A stretch of 64,000 nucleotides of DNA, taken from assembly GCF_035999195.1 (NCBI RefSeq), contig NZ_DASYGY010000001.1, forward strand, positions 60,951 through 124,950. Reading direction: 5' to 3'. Origin of the DNA: Pseudoxanthomonas sp. Lineage in GTDB: Bacteria; Pseudomonadota; Gammaproteobacteria; Xanthomonadales; Xanthomonadaceae. Shown here one piece after another: positions 18,429-26,946 of this stretch. Both the position numbers and the translations under genes were made by a program. Each line of letters opens with the position of its first letter. Position 1 is the first letter of the stretch. The notes beneath the pieces were generated by a model. That model had not been told where the DNA came from and did not search any database. It saw nothing but the letters and a program-made list of their open reading frames with translations.

Positions 18429-19934
18429 GTGCCGCATTCCGGATCACCGTTGGGGCGCGTCCGCCTCCTGCTTGTCGAGGATTCCGAGCTCGACGCCGAG
18501 CTGCTGGTCGAACAGTTGCTGGAGGCGGGCCTGGACGCCGAATTCCTGCGCGTGGACAGCGCGGACGACATGCGCGCCGCCCTGGCCGGTGATCCGTTCG
18601 ACCTGGTGCTGTCGGACATGGAACTGCCGGGCTTCTCCGGCTACCAGGCGCTGGAGATCCTGCGCTCGCACGATCCACGGCTGCCGTTCGTGTTCTTCTC
18701 CGGCACGATCGGCGAGGACGCGGCGGTCAAGGCGCTGCAGCACGGCGCCAGCGACTACGTGCTGAAGCACTCGCCTGCGCGCCTGCCGGCGGCGGTGGCG
18801 CGCGCGATCCGCGAGGCCCGTACCGAGCGCGAGCGCGAGCAGGCCGAGCGCGAACTGATGCGGTCCCAGCGCCTGGACTGCCTGGCCATGCTGGCGGCAG
18901 GCCTGAGCCACGACCTGCGCAACATCCTGCAGCCGTTGCTGATCGTGCCCGACCTGCTGTCGACCTACAGCGACGATCCCAAGATCCTGCGCCTGGGCGC
19001 GGTGATCTCCGAGAGCGGCAAGCGCGGCCACGAGATGGCCGATTCCATGCTGTCGTTCGTGCGCGGCTCGCGCAAGGCCAGCGAGACGATCAGCGTCGCC
19101 GCGTTGTTCAGCGCGGTGCAGCTGCTGCTGCAGGGCAGCCTGTCGCGGCAGATCCAGCTAACGGTGGAGCCGCCGGCGGAGGACCTGCTGATCGAAGGCA
19201 ACTACACCGAATTCCAGCAGTGCCTGATCAATCTGTGCCTCAACGGCATCCAGGCGATGGCCGAGCGCGGCGGGCGGCTGACCCTGTCGGCCAGGCCCAC
19301 GGTTGCGCCGGACGGGCAGCATTACGTGGTGCTGCGCGTGGCCGACGAAGGCACCGGCATGGACGATGCCACCCGGCAGCAGCTGTTCACCCCGTTCTTC
19401 ACCACCAAGGCCAGCGGAACCGGCTTGGGCCTGATGTCCTGCAAGCGCATCGTCGAAGCGGCGCGCGGACGCATCGAGGTGAGCAGCGTGCTGGGCGAGG
19501 GCACGTCCTTCGAGCTGCATCTGCCGGCGCCCGCGGAAGAGTGGACAGGCGCGGAGGACGCGGCGTTCCTCGACGGTGGCGGACGCCGGATCCTGGTGGT
19601 GGATGGCGACGCCACCCGCCTGTCGCTGCTGGGCAATGCCCTGGCGGCGCAGGGCTACGATCCGATGATGGCGCCGGACGGTGCCAACGCCCTGCAGCAG
19701 ATCGCCCGCGACGGATTGCCGGCGGTGGCGATCATCGACGACGACATCCTGCTGCTGTCCGCGGCGGACGTGCTGGCGGTGCTGAACGAAGAGGGCTTCG
19801 ATGGGCCGGTGATCCGGCTCAAGGAACCGGGCGTGCAGGCCGATGATCGCGATTGCGCGGCGACGCTGGTGAAGCCGGTGCAGGTGCAGTCGCTGTTCGC
19901 GGCGATCGAACACGCCCTGGGCTTGCGCGCCTGA
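18429..19934 (+). CDS. REC - histidine kinase - REC hybrid protein
   Basis: The 501-residue cytosolic protein begins with a receiver (acceptor D63 in LVLSDMELPGFSG). A kinase core follows with H161 in GLSHDLRNILQPL, then N-box LINLCLNGIQAM and G boxes VADEGTGMDD and GTGLGLMSCKRI. A second receiver-like domain (RRILVVDGDATRL, AIIDDDILLLS, TLVKPVQ) closes it. No membrane or PAS region is present, so input probably comes through the first receiver. The three-gene order kinase, regulator, hybrid suggests one phosphorelay. The start is GTG at 18429, 3 bp after the preceding stop. Confidence 0.88.
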   Translation: MPHSGSPLGRVRLLLVEDSELDAELLVEQLLEAGLDAEFLRVDSADDMRAALAGDPFDLVLSDMELPGFSGYQALEILRSHDPRLPFVFFSGTIGEDAAVKALQHGASDYVLKHSPARLPAAVARAIREARTEREREQAERELMRSQRLDCLAMLAAGLSHDLRNILQPLLIVPDLLSTYSDDPKILRLGAVISESGKRGHEMADSMLSFVRGSRKASETISVAALFSAVQLLLQGSLSRQIQLTVEPPAEDLLIEGNYTEFQQCLINLCLNGIQAMAERGGRLTLSARPTVAPDGQHYVVLRVADEGTGMDDATRQQLFTPFFTTKASGTGLGLMSCKRIVEAARGRIEVSSVLGEGTSFELHLPAPAEEWTGAEDAAFLDGGGRRILVVDGDATRLSLLGNALAAQGYDPMMAPDGANALQQIARDGLPAVAIIDDDILLLSAADVLAVLNEEGFDGPVIRLKEPGVQADDRDCAATLVKPVQVQSLFAAIEHALGLRA

Positions 19935-19947
19935 CGCTCGTCCGGGC

Positions 19948-19963
19948 GCCGGCGCGCGCCGGC
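19948..19963. terminator. palindrome between convergent genes
   Basis: A perfect 16-bp GC-only palindrome lies between the stops of the hybrid kinase and the minus-strand gene. It lacks a U tract, so it may only pause polymerase. Confidence 0.3.
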
Positions 19964-19973
19964 CGATCGCCGA

Positions 19974-20288
19974 TCAGGCGTGGCCGACGGTGGAGGTCGG
20001 CTTCAGCCGCTGCCACACTGCGCGCATGATGGGCTGCGCGCGGTACCAGCCGATCGGCGTGTCCGGGCAGTGCCGCTGCAGCCGGTCGCGCAGCGACGGC
20101 GCGATCTCGTCGAACTCCTTGCGGTGGTGCAGCAGGTAGGCGTCGTAGCCGATCTTCAGGCACTGCTCCAGGTCGCCCACGGTGGCACCGACGACCTGGA
20201 ACGTGTCTTCGTTCAGGCGCGTCTTCCAGTAGGCGAGTTCGGCGTCGATGTCGACGATCTGCGCGGTGGTGGTGTGCAGGCTGGCCAT
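19974..20288 (-). CDS. small protein of unknown function, paralogue of the 20440-20850 product
   Basis: This 104-residue soluble protein is of no recognised family. Its core VDIDAELAYWKTRL...LKIGYDAYLLHHRKEFDEIAPSLRDRL...VWQRL aligns along its length with the neighbouring minus-strand product (VDIQSELRFW...LKFAYDAYLLSRRRSLQELRPAL...VWERL). The shared YDAYLL and W residues suggest a conserved helical fold. It has a purine-rich AGGGGA upstream of the ATG. The gap before it is AT-rich and holds the direct repeat GGTTAAA/GGTTAAAAC, a possible control region. Confidence 0.7.
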   Translation of the reverse strand: MASLHTTTAQIVDIDAELAYWKTRLNEDTFQVVGATVGDLEQCLKIGYDAYLLHHRKEFDEIAPSLRDRLQRHCPDTPIGWYRAQPIMRAVWQRLKPTSTVGHA

Positions 20289-20439
20289 GGTGAATCCCCT
20301 GTGTCGATGTGGTGGTGACGGGGATGATTTTTTGGTCGCTGCAGTGATGCTTAAGTGAAATAAAAGCGGTTTTAACCGGCGTTTAACCGTATCGGCGTCA
20401 TTCGGTTCACCTTTGCAGGCGGAGCGTGAAAGCGGCCGG

Positions 20440-20850
20440 TCAGCGGTGCTGCATCGCCTGCTCCAGCAACCTGCGCTCGTCCATTACGGCGGGTGCCGCA
20501 AACAGCGGGGGATCGTCTTCCAGCGGTGCGTTCAGCCGCTCCCAGACGCAGGCGATGACGTTCGACGCGAGGGACCACTCCAGACGCACGCCGTGCGGCA
20601 GCGCCGCGTCGTAGCGTGACGGCAGCGCGGGCCGCAGTTCCTGCAGCGAGCGCCGACGGGACAGCAGATAGGCGTCGTAGGCGAACTTCAACGTAGGGAC
20701 GAAGTGGCGGAACGGCGTGCCGGGGCGATGGAAGGGCTGGCGGGCATAGGTCTCCGCCCAGAAACGGAGTTCCGACTGGATGTCGACGACAGCGCACGGC
20801 ATGGCGTCGTCCTTCCAGGCAGGGGCGAACGGGTCGGGCGAGCACGGCAT
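20440..20850 (-). CDS. small protein of unknown function, second member of paralogous pair
   Basis: The 136-residue product is a longer paralogue of the 19974-20288 product, with the same helical core (VDIQSELRFWAETY, LKFAYDAYLLSRRR, VWERL) and an extra C-terminal tail ending DERRLLEQAMQHR. There is no signal peptide or known motif. The start at 20850 is preferred because GGAGG lies 6 bp upstream; an ATG at 20802 with GGAAGGA upstream is also possible and would begin at the conserved core. Confidence 0.65.
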   Translation of the reverse strand: MPCSPDPFAPAWKDDAMPCAVVDIQSELRFWAETYARQPFHRPGTPFRHFVPTLKFAYDAYLLSRRRSLQELRPALPSRYDAALPHGVRLEWSLASNVIACVWERLNAPLEDDPPLFAAPAVMDERRLLEQAMQHR

Positions 20851-21076
20851 GGGATGCCTCCATGGCACAAGGCCTGCTGGGGGTGGAGCCGCGGAACGAC
20901 ATGCGATCCGCCAACCTGATGACGGCCCACGCAGCGAAGCGTCCATCGCTGCTGCGGTTACGCGGTCCCCGACCTTGCCGGCGCTTGTTGTTGTATCGCC
21001 CCTGCCACCAAGGACACGGTGGCCCGTCCGCCGGGCGGACAGCCGTTCGTCGTGACGTGGCGCCGACGCGGCGGCG
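20851..21076. other. gap between two small minus-strand genes, nothing recognised
   Basis: I see no convincing coding frame, promoter or repeat here apart from the Shine-Dalgarno of the 20850 start at its left edge. Confidence 0.4.
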
Positions 21077-21430
21077 TCAATGCCTGCGTGTGACCGAGTC
21101 CCCGTGCTCGTCGAGCCAGCGCCAGGCTTCACGCAGCAGCGTACGGGCGACAGGCCATGCCGGCCCGGCATCGCCGCGCACGCGATCCCAGTCGTCTTCC
21201 AGTACCAGCTCGGTGTCCAGATCGAGATGTCCCTCGTGCCGGGCATGCGACGCGGCCGCGAACGCGTAGGCGCGGCATGCTTCTTCCCAGGCCACGTCGG
21301 GGTGCAGTCGCCGGCGGCGGCCGTAGTCGTGGGCGGTGAAGGCGACGAAGGCATCGTCGGCCATGGCGGCGCGGCTGGGGGGCGCCTGCCGGAGTGTGTC
21401 GAACTGGTCGCGGTAGCGTTGTCGGTCCAT
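21077..21430 (-). CDS. small hypothetical protein
   Basis: This 117-residue soluble protein is unrecognised. It contains HPDVAWEEACRAYAFAAASHARHEGHLDLDTELVLEDDWDRVRG and a Trp-rich C-terminal helix (LLREAWRWLDEHG). A canonical AGGAG precedes the ATG at 21430. It shares orientation with the two paralogous small genes downstream but no clear sequence similarity. It is divergent from the MrfA-like helicase gene, with about 180 bp between the starts. Confidence 0.6.
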   Translation of the reverse strand: MDRQRYRDQFDTLRQAPPSRAAMADDAFVAFTAHDYGRRRRLHPDVAWEEACRAYAFAAASHARHEGHLDLDTELVLEDDWDRVRGDAGPAWPVARTLLREAWRWLDEHGDSVTRRH

Positions 21431-21608
21431 CGGGCATCTCCTGACGATCGTTGCCTAGGTATCGCGCTGCGCGTTAGCCAGGGGTGAGAAATCCCTTCGT
21501 TGCGCGATCACGAAGCTGAGGCGCCAGGCGACGATCAGCCGGCGGTCAGTCTCAACGGGTGAGACGCCGGCGGCGTGAGATGGCGGCCGCTGCCGATCCG
21601 AGACCGCC

Positions 21609-24029
21609 ATGCCTGCCCAGACCGCCCTGATCCGTCGCCATGCCGACGAGGCCTCCCTGCTGTCCGCGACCACCGCCGATGGCAGTGCGCTGGCCGAACG
21701 CTTGGCGGGCAAGTACCGCGACCGGGTCACCGGCCAGTTCGTCATCCCCGCGCGCGAGGGCCGCTACGAGGCATTGCCCGACGACCTGCCGGCAGCGCTG
21801 GCCGATGCGTTGCGCACGCGCGGCATCGAGCGGCTGTATTCGCACCAGGCCGAAGCCTGGCGGCAGGCGCAGGCGGGCGATCATCTGGCCATCGTCACGC
21901 CCACCGCCTCCGGCAAATCGCTGTGCTACACGCTGCCGGTGGTGGCCTCGGCGCTGTCCAAGCGGGGCAAGGCGCTGTACCTGTTCCCGACCAAGGCGCT
22001 GGCGCAGGACCAGGTGGCGGAACTGCTGGACCTGAGCAAGGCCGGCGACCTGGGCCTGAAGGCCTTCACCTTCGACGGCGACACGCCCGGCGATGCGCGG
22101 CAGGCGATCCGCCTGCATGGCGACATCGTGGTCAGCAACCCGGACATGCTGCACCAGGCCATCCTGCCGCACCACACCAAGTGGGCGCAGTTCTTCGAGA
22201 ACCTGCGCTACGTGGTGATCGACGAAGTGCATACGTATCGCGGCGTGTTCGGCAGCCATGTGGCCAACGTGCTGCGCCGGCTCAGGCGCGTCTGCGCGTT
22301 CTACGGCGCCACCCCGCAGTTCATCGTCTGCTCGGCCACCATCGGCAATCCGCAGGCGCATGCCGAAGCGCTGCTGGAGCTGCCGGTGCACGCGATCACC
22401 GAATCAGGCGCGCCGAGCGGCGAGAAGCACGTGCTGCTGTGGAATCCGCCGGTGGTCAATCCCGACCTGGGCCTGCGGGCGTCGGCCCGCTCGCAGAGCA
22501 ACCGCATCGCGCGGCTGGCGATCAAGGCGGGCTTGAAGACCCTGGTGTTCGCCCAGTCGCGCACCATGGTCGAGGTGCTGACCAAGTACCTGAAGGACGT
22601 GTTCGACAGTGATCCGCGACTGCCGGCACGCATCCGCGCCTACCGCGGCGGCTACCTGCCCACCGAGCGGCGCGAGGCCGAGCGTGCGATGCGCGACGGG
22701 CGCGTGGACGGCATCGTGTCCACCTCGGCGCTGGAGCTGGGCGTGGACATCGGCAGCCTGGATGCGGTGGTGCTGAACGGCTATCCGGGCTCCATCGCGG
22801 CGACGTGGCAGCGCTTCGGACGCGCGGGGCGACGGCAGCAGGCGTCGCTGGGCATCCTGGTGGCCAGTTCGCAGCCGCTGGACCAGTACGTGGTGCGGCA
22901 TCCGGAGTTCTTCGCCGACAGTCCGCCGGAACACGCGCGCATCGCACCCGACCAGCCGATGATCCTGCTCGACCACGTGCGCTGCGCCGCGTTCGAGCTG
23001 CCGTTCCTGGCCGGCGAGCCGTTCGGCCCGGTCGATCCGTCGCCGTTCCTGCAACTGCTGGACGAGGACAGCGTGGTCCACCGCGAAGGCGACCGCTACG
23101 AGTGGATCGCCGACAGCTATCCGGCCAATGCGGTGAGCCTGCGCTCGGTGGCGGACGGCAACTTCGTCGTGGTCGACCGCACCGACGGACGCCAGGTGAT
23201 CATCGCCGAAGTCGATTTCAGCGCCGCGCCGCTGACGCTGTACGAAGGCGCCATCCACATGATCCAGTCCACCCCGTACCAGGTGGAACGACTGGACTGG
23301 GAAGGCCGCAAGGCCTACGTCACCCGCACGCACGTGGACTACTACACCGATGCGATCGACTACACCAAGCTGAAGGTGCTGGAGCGTTTCGACGGCTGCA
23401 TCGCGGGGCGGGGCACCTGCCACCACGGCGAAGTGCACGTGGTGCGGCGCGTGGCCGGCTACAAGAAGATCCGTTACTACACGCACGAGAACATCGGCTA
23501 TGGCCCTGTGAACCTGCCCGACCAGGAGATGCACACGACCAGCCTGTGGTGGCAGCTGCCGCCGGCGCTGCTGGAATCGGCGTTCGAGTCGCGGCAGGAG
23601 GCGCTGGATGGCTTTCTCGGCGCGGCATACGCGTTGCACATCGCCGCCACCGTCGCGGTGATGGCCGAAGGCCGCGACCTGCAGAAGGCCGTCGGCGATG
23701 GCGACGGCGCCTGGTTCGCATTGCCCGACACGCAGGGGCGTGGGCAACTGCGCGGCACCGAGAGCCAGGTGCTGTCGCCGGTGTCGGGCGAGCGCTTCAT
23801 TCCCACCGCCTATCTCTACGACAACTATCCCGGCGGCATCGGCCTGAGCGAACCGCTGTGGCGGCGCCAGCGCGAACTGGTGCAGCGGGCGGTGCAGCTG
23901 GTGTCCGCATGCGACTGCAAGGCAGGCTGTCCCGCCTGCGTCGGTCCCGTACTGGCGAACGACGAGGACGCCGACACCACGCCGCGTGCGCTGGCGGCGC
24001 GCGTGCTGCACCTGCTGGATGCCGCATGA
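21609..24029 (+). CDS. mrfA: DEAD/DEAH-box helicase with DUF1998 domain (MrfA/YprA-like)
   Basis: This 806-residue superfamily 2 helicase resembles B. subtilis YprA (MrfA) and yeast Hrq1. Motifs present: I TPTASGKSLCYTLP, II VIDEVHTYRG (DEVH), III CSATIGNPQ, IV-VI LVFAQSRTMVEVL, STSALELGVDIGSLDAVV and QRFGRAGRRQQ. The C-terminal DUF1998 region carries the zinc-binding cysteines CDCKAGCPACVGP. In B. subtilis MrfA works with an exonuclease partner on mitomycin-type DNA damage. Here the partner gene overlaps by ATGA, supporting the same role. The symbol is transferred by family and context. Confidence 0.88.
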   Translation: MPAQTALIRRHADEASLLSATTADGSALAERLAGKYRDRVTGQFVIPAREGRYEALPDDLPAALADALRTRGIERLYSHQAEAWRQAQAGDHLAIVTPTASGKSLCYTLPVVASALSKRGKALYLFPTKALAQDQVAELLDLSKAGDLGLKAFTFDGDTPGDARQAIRLHGDIVVSNPDMLHQAILPHHTKWAQFFENLRYVVIDEVHTYRGVFGSHVANVLRRLRRVCAFYGATPQFIVCSATIGNPQAHAEALLELPVHAITESGAPSGEKHVLLWNPPVVNPDLGLRASARSQSNRIARLAIKAGLKTLVFAQSRTMVEVLTKYLKDVFDSDPRLPARIRAYRGGYLPTERREAERAMRDGRVDGIVSTSALELGVDIGSLDAVVLNGYPGSIAATWQRFGRAGRRQQASLGILVASSQPLDQYVVRHPEFFADSPPEHARIAPDQPMILLDHVRCAAFELPFLAGEPFGPVDPSPFLQLLDEDSVVHREGDRYEWIADSYPANAVSLRSVADGNFVVVDRTDGRQVIIAEVDFSAAPLTLYEGAIHMIQSTPYQVERLDWEGRKAYVTRTHVDYYTDAIDYTKLKVLERFDGCIAGRGTCHHGEVHVVRRVAGYKKIRYYTHENIGYGPVNLPDQEMHTTSLWWQLPPALLESAFESRQEALDGFLGAAYALHIAATVAVMAEGRDLQKAVGDGDGAWFALPDTQGRGQLRGTESQVLSPVSGERFIPTAYLYDNYPGGIGLSEPLWRRQRELVQRAVQLVSACDCKAGCPACVGPVLANDEDADTTPRALAARVLHLLDAA

Positions 24030-24856
24030 GCGTCAGCCTGGAGAAGCTGCAGCGGCTGCGCAGGCAGGCGGGGCACGACAGCGCTCCGTCGCCGTCCGCC
24101 GCTTCGCCGCCGGCGCACGATCCCCTGCCTGCACTGCGGCGCATGCTCGGTATCCGTGAGCGTGCACGGCCTGCGGCGGTCGCACGCGCCTGCGACCGTG
24201 CGCTGCCGGGCGAGGAGATCGCACCGGGTCTGCTGCGCCTCGAACAGGTGTTGCCCTTCGACGACGTCGCACCGCACATCGACGGTGCCTTCGCGCGGAC
24301 CGGTGCATTGCCGACGCAGGGCATGCTGTTCTTCGACACCGAGACCACCGGCCTGTCCGGCGGCACCGGCACACGTGCCTTCATGGTCGGCGCGTCGGAC
24401 TTCGTGCCGGGAGGACTGCGCGTGCGCCAGCTGCTGATCACCCACCTGTCGGCCGAGCCCGCGATGCTGCGTGCGTTCGCCGGCTGGCTGGCGGAAGACA
24501 CGCGGCTGGTCAGCTACAACGGACGTTGCTACGACGCCCCGCTGCTGGCCACGCGCTACCGGCTGGCGCGGCAGGGCACGCCGCTGGCCGGCATCGAACA
24601 CCTGGACCTGCTGTTCCCCACGCGGCGGCGCTATCGCGGCGTGTGGGAGAACTGCCGGCTGGGCACGATCGAGCGCAACGCGCTGGGCATCGTGCGTGAG
24701 GACGATCTGCCTGGGTCGGAAGCGCCCGGTGCATGGCTGCAGTACCTTCGCGGTGGCGATGCAGGCCTGCTGCGGCGCGTGCTGCAGCACAACTTCCAGG
24801 ACGTGGTGACGCTGGCGCACCTGCTGCTGCACCTGTCGGCACCGCCCGCGGAGTGA
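24026..24856 (+). CDS. mrfB: RNase H-like 3'-5' exonuclease (MrfB/YprB-like)
   Basis: The 276-residue protein has an N-terminal basic/variable region of about 90 residues and then an RNase H-like exonuclease domain. Expected acidic metal ligands are visible: FFDTETTGLSGGTGTRAFM (DxE), LVSYNGRCYDAPLLATRY (Asp), and NFQDVVTLAHLL near the end (Asp). It matches YprB/MrfB in layout and in following a YprA/MrfA-type helicase. The ATG at 24026 overlaps the helicase stop. A hairpin at 24866-24888 follows the stop. Confidence 0.85.
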   Translation: MSVSLEKLQRLRRQAGHDSAPSPSAASPPAHDPLPALRRMLGIRERARPAAVARACDRALPGEEIAPGLLRLEQVLPFDDVAPHIDGAFARTGALPTQGMLFFDTETTGLSGGTGTRAFMVGASDFVPGGLRVRQLLITHLSAEPAMLRAFAGWLAEDTRLVSYNGRCYDAPLLATRYRLARQGTPLAGIEHLDLLFPTRRRYRGVWENCRLGTIERNALGIVREDDLPGSEAPGAWLQYLRGGDAGLLRRVLQHNFQDVVTLAHLLLHLSAPPAE

Positions 24857-24865
24857 GGAACGGAT

Positions 24866-24888
24866 GCTGTCGGTAATCCACCGACAGC
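24866..24888 (+). terminator. hairpin after mrfAB
   Basis: Perfect 9-bp arms (GCTGTCGGT and complement) flank a 5-base loop, beginning 10 bp after the mrfB stop. It has no U run, so it may be a weak terminator or an RNA-stabilising hairpin. Confidence 0.5.
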
Positions 24889-24924
24889 GGAGTGTGAAGC
24901 GTTGCGCATTCCCCGCATCGCGAT

Positions 24925-24951
24925 TCAAGAATGCGCGGCGGCGGCCGACAC
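24925..24951 (+). promoter_or_regulatory. sigma-28 (FliA)-type promoter upstream of HDOD gene
   Basis: TCAAGAAT, 11 bp, GCCGACAC: spacing identical to the flgM promoter in this window and 6 of 8 matches to GCCGATAA. It lies about 80 bp before the HDOD start. Confidence 0.55.
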
Positions 24952-25031
24952 CCTTGCTAGATTCCACATGAGCCGTGCCTCCGCCTGCGGGAGGCATGCA
25001 TCGAACTTGCACCATTTGAAGGGGACGTGCC

Positions 25032-26150
25032 TTGCGCATTCTGTACGTTGGCGATACCGCTTGCCTGCCTGAGGACCTGGCCGATTACATCGGCGACATG
25101 GGGGACGAGTGGACCGTCGAAGCGGTGGCCGACGGGAAGTCGGCGATGTTCGCGGTGGCCAACGGTCCGGTCGACGTGGTGATGGTGGGGCCGGCCTTGC
25201 CCGACCTGCCGCCGGCCACGCTGCTGGGGCAGATCCGCACCCTGCGCGCCGAGACCATCCGCATCGCCTTGCTGGAAGGCAGTGCCGACAGCCTGTCGGC
25301 GCCGATCAAGCTGATCGGCGTGGCGCACCGCTTCCTGCCGCTGCCGCTGTCGTCGGAGACGGTGCTGGAAGCCATCCACAGCCTGGAAGAACTGCGCGAC
25401 CTGCTGGACAGCCCGCGCCTGCGCCGCGCGATCGGTCGGGTGGAACACCTGCCGTCGCCGCCGCACCTGTACTTTGCGCTGACCCGCGCGCTGGAAGAAG
25501 ACGAGGGCACGGCCAACGACATCGCCAGGCTGGTGGCCGGCGATCCCGCCATCGCCGCCAAGGTGCTGCAGTTGTGCAATTCGGCGTACTTCTCCAGCGG
25601 CCGCTCGATCACCGACCTGCGCGCCGCAGTCACGCGCCTGGGCCTGGGCACGCTGCGCGACCTCGTGCTGGCCAGCGAGGTGTTCTCGATGAAGACCGCC
25701 TCCAACGTCGACCGCGGCGCGCTGCAGCAGCGTGCGCTGCTGGCCTCGCGGCTGGCGGCGAAGATCCTGCCGCGCACCAGTTCCGAACTCGGCGCCACGG
25801 CGGCACTGCTGGCCGATATCGGCCTGCTGCTGCCGGGCGTGCGCGACGAGCGCGACACCCCGGTGGCCGACGGTGACGACCGCCCCGGCCATACCGAGGC
25901 CGGGGCCTACCTGCTGGGCCTGTGGGGTCTTCCCATGCCGATCGTCGAAGCGGTGGCGTTCCACCGCCAGCCGCAGCGTTCCAGCCTGCGCAGCTTCTGG
26001 GTGCCCGGTGCGGTGCACGTGGCCGGCGCGCTGGCCAGCAACGAGCCGGTGGACGAGGGGTATCTGAAGTCGCTGGGCGTGCTGGACCAGTTGCCCAACT
26101 GGCGGCAGATGGCCGAGACCATGGTCGAGCGGGCCGAAGAAGCCGCCTGA
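25032..26150 (+). CDS. HDOD-domain protein with degenerate receiver domain
   Basis: The 372-residue cytosolic protein has a receiver-like N-terminus (RILYVGDTACLPEDLADYIGDMG, VDVVMVGPALPD) in which Gly occupies the usual phospho-Asp position, so phosphorylation is unlikely. An HDOD domain (about 130-330) follows: LPSPPHLYFALTRALEEDEGTANDIARLVAGDPAIAAKVLQLCNSAYF and GLWGLPMPIVEAVAFHR. HDOD proteins act in signalling, several in motility and c-di-GMP networks, without known catalysis. The TTG start at 25032 is supported by GGGG 7 bp upstream. A sigma-28-type promoter precedes it, linking it to the flagellar regulon. Confidence 0.82.
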   Translation: MRILYVGDTACLPEDLADYIGDMGDEWTVEAVADGKSAMFAVANGPVDVVMVGPALPDLPPATLLGQIRTLRAETIRIALLEGSADSLSAPIKLIGVAHRFLPLPLSSETVLEAIHSLEELRDLLDSPRLRRAIGRVEHLPSPPHLYFALTRALEEDEGTANDIARLVAGDPAIAAKVLQLCNSAYFSSGRSITDLRAAVTRLGLGTLRDLVLASEVFSMKTASNVDRGALQQRALLASRLAAKILPRTSSELGATAALLADIGLLLPGVRDERDTPVADGDDRPGHTEAGAYLLGLWGLPMPIVEAVAFHRQPQRSSLRSFWVPGAVHVAGALASNEPVDEGYLKSLGVLDQLPNWRQMAETMVERAEEAA

Positions 26151-26507
26151 CGCGTCTCCGATTCCAGGTGCGCGCCGCGCGACGCGGCGTCTGCGATGCT
26201 TCATGCCCGTCTGCAGGGAGCGGTCCGCGAGGGGAGTGGTGGCCGTCGTTCCGGCGCAAGCCGGAATCCATTGCCTCTCGGCGATGTCCTTCCTTGCGAA
26301 CGTCGGGGAAGGCAACGACAACGTGGGTCCCAGCTTTCGCTGGGACGATGTGGCTGACAACCTTCGAATCCTTACCGTTACCGACTTGCCGTCATTCCAG
26401 CGCACGCTGGAATCCGTTGCCTGTCAGTGATCCGCATCCTTCGTGCGGCGGGGAAGACAAAGGCGGGATGGGTCTCGGCTTTCCCGGGAAAGACAGGTGT
26501 GACGTTG
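26151..26507. repeat. intergenic region with CATTCC/GGAATCC repeat palindromes
   Basis: This non-coding stretch holds three short inverted repeats of a kind common between xanthomonad genes. They are 26246-26269 (TTCCGGCGCAAGCCGGAA core), 26325-26346 (GTCCCAGCTTTCGCTGGGAC) and 26391-26416 (TCATTCCAGCG...CTGGAA). I see no gene here. It separates the HDOD gene from the convergent Doc gene. Confidence 0.6.
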
Positions 26508-26936
26508 TCAGGGACGGTAGGGGGGAGAGGGCTCCTGCACCTTGCCTGGTGGCTTGGCGATGATCCGCGGGCGTAGCCACGCGGCGAAGTCGGTTTCGCC
26601 GAGACTGCCTTCGGACAGCCCCAGATACTGCGGGTAGAGCTCATGGTCTCCGGCCGACAACGTGGCGCCATTGAGCACGATGAAGACTTCGCAGGCCACG
26701 GCCGCCACGCGCTTGTTGCCGTCCAGGAAGGGAGGGTTGCGTGCCAAGCCGAAAGCCGTGGCGGCTGCCAGATCTGCCAGGTCCGGCGCGGGTTGCCCAT
26801 AGGCGTGCAGCTGCCGGGGGCGCGCCAGCGCCGATTCCAGCAAGCCCTCGTCGCGGATGCCGGTCGCGCCGCCATGCTCGGCCAATTGCCGGTCATGGAT
26901 GGCCAAGGCCAAGGCCCGGCTGATCCACACGATCAT
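26508..26936 (-). CDS. Doc-type (Fic family) toxin with substituted catalytic His
   Basis: This 142-residue protein is of the Doc branch of the Fic family, which phosphorylates EF-Tu in phage P1. The N-terminal region (IHDRQLAEHGGATGIRDEGLLESALARP) and the helix AAATAFGLARN match Doc homologues. The active-site loop reads NPPFLDGNKRVAA where the family has H-P-F-x-D-G-N-K-R, so the catalytic His is Pro. The rest of the loop is intact. The gene begins 10 bp after the AbrB-type antitoxin stop. The His loss suggests a disarmed toxin; a base error is the alternative. Confidence 0.85.
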   Translation of the reverse strand: MIVWISRALALAIHDRQLAEHGGATGIRDEGLLESALARPRQLHAYGQPAPDLADLAAATAFGLARNPPFLDGNKRVAAVACEVFIVLNGATLSAGDHELYPQYLGLSEGSLGETDFAAWLRPRIIAKPPGKVQEPSPPYRP

Positions 26937-26946
26937 CCGGGCTGCT

